53,372 nt of DNA from Burkholderiales bacterium. GTDB lineage: Bacteria; Pseudomonadota; Gammaproteobacteria; Burkholderiales; Burkholderiaceae_E. The position numbers and the translations under genes were made by a program. Numbering within the stretch: the first letter of the stretch is position 1; every line of letters begins with the position of its first letter. Location of the stretch: contig JAPOKJ010000022.1 in NCBI GenBank assembly GCA_029977705.1, positions 1 through 53,372 of the forward strand. The letters are read 5' to 3'. Positions 47,411 through 53,372 of this stretch are shown here, piece after piece. The notes beneath the pieces are model-generated. The model saw only the letters and a list, made by a program, of their open reading frames with translations, ran no database searches and was not told the origin of the DNA.

Positions 47411-49336
47411 ATGGGTGCATGGGAGATCAAGGGGCCGGCGCGCGGGACCTGCAAGTCCTGGTGCGAGCTCTTCCCGGAATTGAGTGCGCAGGTCGAGCGC
47501 ATCGTGGCACCGCGCGGCCGCGGCATCGCCTGGGAGGGAACCGAGATTCCCGCCTATCGCGACCGGCCCGCCAATATTGCCGGGCTGCTCGATGCCAATG
47601 TGCAGCGTTATCCGGATCGCGAGGCCTATGTCTTTCATCCGGGCGGGCAGCGCCTGACCTGGCGTCAGGTCGGCGCCCAGGCCGATCGCGTGGCCGCCCG
47701 GTTGCGCCGTGAGTCAGGCTTTGCCAAGCGTGACCGGCTGTGCCTGCTGACCCTGGGTTGTCCGGAGTATGTGGTGGCTTACCTGGCGGTGCAGCAGCTC
47801 GGCGGCATCGCGGTGCCGGTCAATCTGGGCCTGACTGCCGAGGGCCTGGCGGCGCAGATCAACAAGGTCGGCGCCAGGATCCTGGTGGTCTCGCCCGAGC
47901 TGTGGGAGGCCAAGCTGAGCGCGCTGCAGGGGCAGCTGCCCAGTGTGCAGGCCATCTTCATCACCGGTGCAGGTCCGGCGCCGCAGGGCACGCGACTGTT
48001 TGCCGAACTCAACCGCGAGGGCCACGAGACGCCGGTGCGCGAGTCGGTCGATGAATGGGACCTGTGTGCCATCTCGTTCACCTCGGGCACCACCGGGGTA
48101 CCCAAGGGCACGATGGCGATGCACATCAACGCCCTGGGCTGTGCGCAGAACATCGTCAATGCCTCCAAGGGCCTGACGGTCGATGATGTGAACCTGTGCA
48201 TGCCGCCCCTGTATCACAACACGGCGGTCTATACCGACTTCATGCCGGCCCTGCTCACTGCAGGCAAGTGCGTGATCATGAGTGCCTTCGCACCGGTGGA
48301 GGCCATCGAGCTGATTGCACGCGAGAAGGCCACCTGGGCGGTGGCTGCGCCGATCATGCTGTGGATGATGATGAACAACCCGGCCTTCGAGCAGCACGAT
48401 TGCTCGAGCATGAAGAAGATCCTGTTCGGGGGCCATGCGGCCTCTGAAACCTACATCAACCAGTTGCACCAGAAGTTCTCGCCGACGGTGATGGTCAATG
48501 GCGGTTCGGTGTCCGAGAGCACGGCCCTGGGCTTTGCCCTGCCCACCGAGGATGCGATCCGCAAGATCACCAGCTGTGGGCTGGCCACGCCGATCTGCGA
48601 GATTGCGATCTTTGACGACGACGGCAACGAGGTCACCACGCCCAATGTCATTGGCGAGGTCGGTTACCGGGGCCAGCAGACCAATGCCGGCTACTGGGAA
48701 GAACCCGGCAAGACCGCCGAGGTGTTTCGCCGCGACGGCTTCGTGCTCTCGGGCGACTGGGCCAAGATCGACGAGGAAGGCTACCTTTGGCTGCTCGACC
48801 GCAAGAAGGACATGGTGGTGCGCGGCGGCCAGAACGTCTATTGCATCGAGGTCGAGAACAAGCTCTACCTGCACCCGGCGGTGCTGCGCGCCGCGGTGGT
48901 CGGGGTGCCCGATCATCTGTTTGCCGAGCGTCTGAAGGCGGTGCTGGTGCTCAAGCCAGGTCACACGCTCACCCCCGCCCAGGTGCGCAGTCATTGTGCG
49001 GCCCAGCTGGCGCCCTACGAGGTGCCCGAATACGTGGTGTTCAAGAGTGCGATTCCGACCAATGCCGCCGGCAAGACGCTCAAGCCGCCGCTGGTCGATG
49101 ACTGGGGCGATGCGGCCAGTACGCCCGTGAAACGCCTGCAGGCCTTCTGTGAGGCCTTGCCGCCCAACCTGATGGGCGTGGCCCACTTCCGCGTCGATGG
49201 CGCTCCGGTCACGCCGCAGCAGGCCCTGGCAGCGGTGGCGGGTGGTGAGGCACTGGGCCAGCGCATCCTGTCGATCATCGAGGTGCAGGGGGTCGTGGCC
49301 ATGACCCAGCCGGATGAAGCACGCTTTCGCAAATAA
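47411..49336 (+). CDS. AMP-binding acyl-CoA ligase, long form
   Basis: A 641-residue adenylate-forming ligase. The P-loop is FTSGTTGVPKGTMAM, the hinge is YLWLLDRKKDMVVRGGQNVY, and the catalytic lysine lies in PTNAAGKTLKPPL. It is about 100 residues longer than the synthetase encoded near 29 kb, with an N-terminal extension before ANIAGLLDANVQRYP and a C-terminal tail after the lysine. The tail has no recognised domain. It probably activates the acid delivered by the Bug receptor upstream; the substrate is unknown. Confidence 0.9.
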   Translation: MGAWEIKGPARGTCKSWCELFPELSAQVERIVAPRGRGIAWEGTEIPAYRDRPANIAGLLDANVQRYPDREAYVFHPGGQRLTWRQVGAQADRVAARLRRESGFAKRDRLCLLTLGCPEYVVAYLAVQQLGGIAVPVNLGLTAEGLAAQINKVGARILVVSPELWEAKLSALQGQLPSVQAIFITGAGPAPQGTRLFAELNREGHETPVRESVDEWDLCAISFTSGTTGVPKGTMAMHINALGCAQNIVNASKGLTVDDVNLCMPPLYHNTAVYTDFMPALLTAGKCVIMSAFAPVEAIELIAREKATWAVAAPIMLWMMMNNPAFEQHDCSSMKKILFGGHAASETYINQLHQKFSPTVMVNGGSVSESTALGFALPTEDAIRKITSCGLATPICEIAIFDDDGNEVTTPNVIGEVGYRGQQTNAGYWEEPGKTAEVFRRDGFVLSGDWAKIDEEGYLWLLDRKKDMVVRGGQNVYCIEVENKLYLHPAVLRAAVVGVPDHLFAERLKAVLVLKPGHTLTPAQVRSHCAAQLAPYEVPEYVVFKSAIPTNAAGKTLKPPLVDDWGDAASTPVKRLQAFCEALPPNLMGVAHFRVDGAPVTPQQALAAVAGGEALGQRILSIIEVQGVVAMTQPDEARFRK

Positions 49337-49351
49337 GGCCTCACGGATGCA

Positions 49352-50644
49352 GTGGTGACGGGATTGAACCTGCGCCGGCGCCTGCCGGCCGCCCAGCCCC
49401 AGGCCTTCTTCGGCGGCTGGGTGGTGGCCGGCTGTTTCATCATGGCCACGGCGGCCTGGGGCCTGGGCTTTTATGGCAACGGCGTCTACCTGGCGCACCT
49501 GGTGCGCGATCTGGGCTGGCCGGTCGGGCAGGTCGCGCCAGCCCTGAGCGTGTACTTCTGGATCGGTGCGGTGCTGCTGGTCGCCACGGGCCGGCTGGTC
49601 GATCACATCGGGCCGCAGCGCTCGGCGAGCCTGGGCATGCTGGCGATGACGCTGGCCGTCCTGGCCATCGCCCGGGTGCAGACGGTGTGGCAGTTCTACG
49701 CGGCCCTCACCCTGCTGGCGCTGGGCTGGAGCTGGATGAGTGGTGCAGCGATCAACACCACCTTGTCGCGCTGGTTCGATGCCCGGCGCGGGACGGCCGT
49801 CAGCCTGGCGTTGACCGGTGCCAGCATGGGCGGCATCCTGGTGGTGCCGCTGATGGTGGCTGCGATCGAGCGCTGGGGTTTTCGTGACGGCCTCAGCCTG
49901 ATTGCCCTCGGTCTGGCCCTGCCGGTGATCGGTGCCGCATGGTTCTGCTTTGTCCGGGAACCGGCGCTGCTCGGCCAGCAGGCGGACGGGCCCGGGGCAC
50001 CCGCGCTCCGGGGGCAGGACCGCACCGACGCGGCCGCGCCGCGCCTGTGGTCCATCGGGCAATTGCTGCGCGAGCGCGCCTTTGTGTCCAATGTCCTGCC
50101 CTTCTCGCTCGGCCTGCTGGCCCAGGCCGGCCTGTTGATGCACCAGGTGACGATGCTCTCCGAGCGTCACGGCGTCCGGCATGCCGCCTGGGGCGTGGTG
50201 CTGACCACGCTGGCCGCGATGGCCGGGCGCCTGCTGATGGGACACCTGGCCGATCGCGCGCCGCGACTGGCGCTGGCCGCGCTGAATTTTTCGATCCAGG
50301 TGATTGGCCTGCTCCTGTTTGCCTTCACCCAGGACCTGGCCAGCATGTACCTGGCCTGCGTTTTCTATGGTGTCGCGGTCGGCAACATGATTGCCTTGCC
50401 AGGCCTGCTGGTGCAGCGCGAGTTTCCGCGCGAGCAATTTGCCCATGTCACGCGCTGGGCTACCGCCATCAACCAGTTCGTCTATGCGCTCGGGCCTGGC
50501 CTGCTGGGTCTGCTGCGCGAGCGCAGCGGCAATTATTTCAGCTGCCTGCTGCTGTGCACGCTGGTCGGGATGGGCTGCGCCGCCCTGGTCTGGCTGGGTC
50601 GCCCCAAGGGCGTTGCCGGCACTGCGGCGAGGCCACCGGGCTGA
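49352..50644 (+). CDS. MFS transporter
   Basis: A 430-residue major facilitator protein with about 12 hydrophobic helices. A loop 2-3 motif reads GRLVDHIGPQRSASLG, and its second-half counterpart is GRLLMGHLADRAPRLAL. The start is GTG (two consecutive GTG codons). It follows the acyl-CoA ligase by 15 nt, so it probably moves the same acid or a product. The layout resembles oxalate/formate and monocarboxylate carriers, but the substrate is not fixed. It converges with the YHS gene across only 3 nt. Confidence 0.88.
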   Translation: MVTGLNLRRRLPAAQPQAFFGGWVVAGCFIMATAAWGLGFYGNGVYLAHLVRDLGWPVGQVAPALSVYFWIGAVLLVATGRLVDHIGPQRSASLGMLAMTLAVLAIARVQTVWQFYAALTLLALGWSWMSGAAINTTLSRWFDARRGTAVSLALTGASMGGILVVPLMVAAIERWGFRDGLSLIALGLALPVIGAAWFCFVREPALLGQQADGPGAPALRGQDRTDAAAPRLWSIGQLLRERAFVSNVLPFSLGLLAQAGLLMHQVTMLSERHGVRHAAWGVVLTTLAAMAGRLLMGHLADRAPRLALAALNFSIQVIGLLLFAFTQDLASMYLACVFYGVAVGNMIALPGLLVQREFPREQFAHVTRWATAINQFVYALGPGLLGLLRERSGNYFSCLLLCTLVGMGCAALVWLGRPKGVAGTAARPPG

Positions 50645-50647
50645 GGT

Positions 50648-51229
50648 CTACTTCGCGCCCTGGGCCTTGGCCACCTCGGCCGCCAGTTCCGACCCGCTCT
50701 TGTAGTGCGGCACACGGAAGATCAGGCGCTTGGTGCGCTGGATCAGCGGATTGGAGCCGATGACTTCCTCGGACCAGTACTTGTTGGCCAGCTGGATGTT
50801 CTTCTCGGGATCGAGCATGAAGGCATCGCGAGAGGCCTTGCCGCCGAAGATGTAGAGCCGGCCATCGATGATCTTCCAGGTATCGGCATCACCTCCCCAG
50901 GGAATGCCGTAGACGATGCCATTGGCACAAAAGCCGCCGTATTGGGGCAGATACCGCAGGGGTTGGTTTTCGAACGAGGCCTTGTTTTCGGCCGTTGCGA
51001 AGCGGAAGGTGACCCCCTTGTAGACCACCTTGAACATCGGGCTGCCAAGCCGGTGCTTGCCCTCGGTGAAATAGGCGACCACATCATGGCCGAACAGCAG
51101 CAGGTGCTTGTCCTCGCCCTCGGTGACGGCATTGACCGGTGTGAATCCCCGTCCCGGGTTTTGCGCCACCATCGGTGTGCAGGCCCCCAGGCCCAGCAGC
51201 AGGCTGATCATCAGCAGGAGTTTTTTCAT
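50648..51229 (-). CDS. YHS-domain lipoprotein
   Basis: A 193-residue protein with a lipoprotein signal peptide; the lipobox is LGAC, with the lipidated Cys at residue 17. The YHS-type domain is LLFGHDVVAYFTEGKHRLG, then FRFATAENKASFENQPLRYLPQYGGFCA, read in two parts. YHS domains occur in copper- and metal-handling proteins. It lies downstream of DUF2788 on the same strand with a 132-nt gap that contains a heptamer repeat. The function is unknown. Confidence 0.86.
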   Translation of the reverse strand: MKKLLLMISLLLGLGACTPMVAQNPGRGFTPVNAVTEGEDKHLLLFGHDVVAYFTEGKHRLGSPMFKVVYKGVTFRFATAENKASFENQPLRYLPQYGGFCANGIVYGIPWGGDADTWKIIDGRLYIFGGKASRDAFMLDPEKNIQLANKYWSEEVIGSNPLIQRTKRLIFRVPHYKSGSELAAEVAKAQGAK

Positions 51230-51250
51230 GGTGCGAGGCTCGCGAAGTGA

Positions 51251-51278
51251 ATCGGGTATCGGGTATCGGTTATCGGGT
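51251..51278. repeat. Tandem heptamer repeat, 4 copies
   Basis: Four head-to-tail copies of ATCGGGT (the third is ATCGGTT) lie 22 nt before the YHS lipoprotein gene, in its untranslated leader. Outside coding sequence, a change in copy number would alter promoter or leader spacing rather than reading frame. The rest of the 51230-51361 gap shows nothing else. Confidence 0.7.
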
Positions 51279-51361
51279 ACTGTTCCGTCGATGTCTGGGG
51301 CCTTCCCCAGGGGGCCAGCACTGCAGCTTCTGATTTTATGGGATCTGGCGCCTGCAAAGGC

Positions 51362-51583
51362 TCACAACCCCAGCACCCAGCGGATGATGCCCTTGGCGGC
51401 AAAGCCGAGCATGCCCAGCGACAGGACCAGAAAGAGCACGAAGGTGCCGAATTTCCCGGCCTTGGAGTCGATCGCCAGCTTGAGCACGATGAACAGCATG
51501 TACAGCATGAAGGCGGCCAGGCCGAAGGTCAGGCCGAACTGCGAGATCTGCGCCTCGGTGTAACCGAAGAGGGTGTTGTTCAT
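51362..51583 (-). CDS. DUF2788 small membrane protein
   Basis: A 73-residue inner-membrane protein of the DUF2788 family, recognised by LFGYTEAQISQFGLTFGLA and SKAGKFGTFVLFLVLSLGML. It has two predicted transmembrane segments. The function is unknown. The ATG of MNNTLFGY was chosen; it is 11 nt after the DUF2189 stop, so the two are probably one transcript. Confidence 0.85.
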   Translation of the reverse strand: MNNTLFGYTEAQISQFGLTFGLAAFMLYMLFIVLKLAIDSKAGKFGTFVLFLVLSLGMLGFAAKGIIRWVLGL

Positions 51584-51594
51584 CCGGCGGCCTG

Positions 51595-52338
51595 CTACTG
51601 CGAGGCGAGCACATCGCGATAGACATGCCAGCTGGCATGGGCGATCAGCGGCACGATGAAGACCAGGCCGATCATGGCGCTGGCCATGCCCAGGCCCACC
51701 AGCAGGCCGATCACCCCCGCCCACAAGGCCATTGGCAGCGGATGGTCGGCCACCGCGCGCCAGCTCTGCCCGACCGCCTCCTGGACCGAGGCCCGGGTCG
51801 CCACCAGGGCGGGCAGGGCGGTGACGCTGGAGGCAAATACCGGGGCAGCCAGCAGCGCCCCGAGCAGCAGCCAGAGCTCGAACAGGCCGGTCTCGGGGGC
51901 CAGCACCACATGCTGCAGGAAGTCGGCCGGCTTGCGGATTGGAACTTTCGACAGCAGGGTGATCAGGCCGGCCGAATTGATGACCCAGCCGGTACCCGCC
52001 AGGCCGAGAAGCAGGCCAAAGCCGATCAGGCGCTTGTCGCCCGAGCGCCAGTGCGCCAGGGATTCATGCAGGCTGACGGTGCGGCCCTCGGCGCGCCCGG
52101 CACTGACCCGGTACAGGCCCGAGGCCAGGATCGGGGCGACGATCAGAAAGCCGGAGAAGGCACCCGCCAGCAACCAGAACTGGTCGCGTGCCAGCGAGAA
52201 CAGCGCGGCACCGATGGCCGCCATGATCAGTCCGTGGAAGATGCCGGGTGCCGGATTGGCTCGCAGGTCAGCCCAGCCCAGGGCCAGCCAGCGGGCCGGG
52301 GATCGCCAGCTGATGGGGGCCGGGGCAGCGGGGCTCAT
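51595..52338 (-). CDS. DUF2189 integral membrane protein
   Basis: A 247-residue protein with about six hydrophobic segments and the DUF2189 pattern ALGWADLRANPAPGIFHGL near the N terminus, then FLIVAPILASGLYRVS and a C-terminal FIVPLIAHASWHVYRDVL. It belongs to a family often found near respiratory genes, but its role is not known. It lies 81 nt downstream of the IcmF-type gene on the same strand and 11 nt before DUF2788. Confidence 0.83.
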   Translation of the reverse strand: MSPAAPAPISWRSPARWLALGWADLRANPAPGIFHGLIMAAIGAALFSLARDQFWLLAGAFSGFLIVAPILASGLYRVSAGRAEGRTVSLHESLAHWRSGDKRLIGFGLLLGLAGTGWVINSAGLITLLSKVPIRKPADFLQHVVLAPETGLFELWLLLGALLAAPVFASSVTALPALVATRASVQEAVGQSWRAVADHPLPMALWAGVIGLLVGLGMASAMIGLVFIVPLIAHASWHVYRDVLASQ

Positions 52339-52419
52339 GGGATGGCGCAGGCGCGGGCGTGCGGGAACGGGCGGGGTGTGCAGGAAGGGGCGGGGCTGTG
52401 CCGATGCCCGCGCCTCGTC

Positions 52420-53372
52420 CTACATGTTGCGCCGGTACTGCCCGCCCACCTCGAACAGCGCATGTGTGATCTGGCCCAGTGAGCAGACCCGCACCGCATC
52501 CATCAGCACCTCGAAGACATTGCCATTGTCGATCACCGTCTGCTGCAGGCGGGCGATCATGGCCGGGCGCTCGGCGGCATGGGCCTCATGGAAGGCCGCC
52601 AGGCGCTTGAGCTGGCGCTGCTTTTCCTCCTCGGTGGAACGGGCCAGCTCGAGGGTTTCGGGCGTGGTGTCGCCCTTGGGATTGCGGAAGGTGTTGACGC
52701 CGATGATCGGGTGCTCGCCGGTGTGCTTGAGCATCTCGTAGTGCATCGACTCGTCCTGGATCTTGCCGCGCTGGTAGCCGGTTTCCATGGCACCCAGCAC
52801 GCCGCCGCGCTCGGCGATGCGCTCGAACTCCTGCAGCACGGCCTCTTCGACCAGGTCGGTGAGCTCGTCGATGATGAAGGACCCCTGGTTGGGGTTCTCG
52901 TTCATCGCCAGGCCCCACTCGCGATTGATGATGAGCTGGATGGCCATGGCGCGGCGCACGCTGTCCTCGGTGGGCGTGGTGATGGCCTCATCGTAGGCAT
53001 TGGTGTGCAGGCTGTTGGCGTTGTCGTAGGTGGCGATCAGGGCCTGCAGCGTGGTGCGGATGTCGTTGAAGTCGATCTCCTGCGCATGCAGGCTGCGACC
53101 GCTGGTCTGGCAGTGGTACTTGAGCTTCTGGCTGCGGTCATTGGCCCCGTATTTCTCCTTCATGGCTACCGCCCAGATGCGGCGCGCCACACGTCCGAGC
53201 ACGGTGTACTCGGGGTCCATGCCGTTGCTGAAGAAGAAACTCAGGTTGGGCGCAAAGTCGTCAATGGCCATGCCGCGCGCCAGGTAGGCTTCAACGAAGG
53301 TAAAGCCATTGGACAGCGTGAAGGCCAACTGGGAGATCGGGTTGGCGCCGGCCTCGGCGATGTGATAGCCGC
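52420..53372 (-). CDS. icmF: IcmF-type fused acyl-CoA mutase, C-terminal fragment
   Basis: The last 316 residues of a B12-dependent acyl-CoA mutase; the gene enters from the right edge. The mutase barrel is clear: [38 protein letters not shown] and the [20 protein letters not shown] region. The end [22 protein letters not shown] (22 residues, read as two parts) is that of the isobutyryl-CoA mutase fusion IcmF rather than MutB. The B12 and G-protein domains of IcmF lie upstream of the mutase and are outside the window, so the fusion itself is inferred. Confidence 0.85.
   Translation of the reverse strand, partial: GYHIAEAGANPISQLAFTLSNGFTFVEAYLARGMAIDDFAPNLSFFFSNGMDPEYTVLGRVARRIWAVAMKEKYGANDRSQKLKYHCQTSGRSLHAQEIDFNDIRTTLQALIATYDNANSLHTNAYDEAITTPTEDSVRRAMAIQLIINREWGLAMNENPNQGSFIIDELTDLVEEAVLQEFERIAERGGVLGAMETGYQRGKIQDESMHYEMLKHTGEHPIIGVNTFRNPKGDTTPETLELARSTEEEKQRQLKRLAAFHEAHAAERPAMIARLQQTVIDNGNVFEVLMDAVRVCSLGQITHALFEVGGQYRRNM

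Noticed and set aside
47714-50446. 910-codon open frame on the minus strand opposite the acyl-CoA ligase and MFS genes
   Set aside because: Both opposite-strand genes have full catalytic or transport motifs; the antisense frame has none and no ribosome-binding site.
51251-51278. Short CRISPR-like array
   Set aside because: The units are 7 bp and directly adjacent, with no spacers.

Overview
The window is GC-rich, densely coded DNA with short intergenic gaps and many 1-4 nt start/stop overlaps. The gene content (an EI-HPr-EIIA phosphorelay beside gshB, metX-metW, a TorF-type porin with glnK-amtB, IcmF-type mutase, and above all several Bug/TctC-type periplasmic binding proteins) points to a betaproteobacterium of the order Burkholderiales, probably near the Alcaligenaceae, Comamonadaceae or Burkholderiaceae. 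This placement rests on family content recognised by eye, not on a search. No rRNA, tRNA, transposase, phage gene or CRISPR array was seen.

Bases 1-14.9 kb are housekeeping. A Bug receptor is cut by the left edge. Then come comM, ubiK and a thiolase on the minus strand, and a nitrogen operon (TorF-type outer-membrane protein, glnK, amtB). Ahead of that operon lie a sigma-54 promoter with exact GG-N10-GC spacing and an NtrC-type enhancer about 97 bp upstream of the predicted start site. After a double-hairpin terminator follows a tightly packed chain: gshB, a mannose-type EIIA, HPr, EI, metX, metW, a DUF3429 membrane protein, a glyoxalase-like protein and a ThDP enzyme.

Bases 15-26 kb hold a minus-strand group (carotenoid cleavage oxygenase, metallo-beta-lactamase-fold hydrolase, YkgJ-type cysteine-cluster protein). 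Divergent from it is a six-gene operon with every junction overlapping: HMG-CoA-lyase-like enzyme, biotin-dependent acyl-CoA carboxylase beta and alpha chains, enoyl-CoA hydratase and two acyl-CoA dehydrogenases. The layout resembles leucine/isoprenoid (liu/atu-like) catabolism, and the neighbouring carotenoid oxygenase suggests an isoprenoid or apocarotenoid substrate (inference).

Bases 26-50.6 kb are an accessory catabolic region made of small modules, most with a Bug receptor and no visible TctAB membrane partner. They are: (i) an IclR-flanked set of oxidoreductase, acyl-CoA synthetase, acyl-CoA dehydrogenase and Bug; (ii) an S1P-lyase-like PLP enzyme behind a higBA toxin-antitoxin pair; (iii) two MaoC hydratase subunits, Bug, a PhzS-like flavin monooxygenase and a second Bug; (iv) a two-subunit aconitase X with a FAD oxidoreductase, divergent from a Bug; (v) cytochrome P450 and SCP2-type thiolase, divergent from a TauD-type dioxygenase, Bug, acyl-CoA ligase and MFS transporter. 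The substrates cannot be read from sequence. The chemistry (hydroxylation, CoA activation, dehydrogenation, hydration, thiolysis) fits degradation of hydrophobic cyclic or branched acids.

Bases 50.6-53.4 kb return to conserved genes: a YHS-domain lipoprotein, DUF2788 and DUF2189 membrane proteins and the C-terminal part of an isobutyryl-CoA mutase-type protein (IcmF), cut by the right edge.
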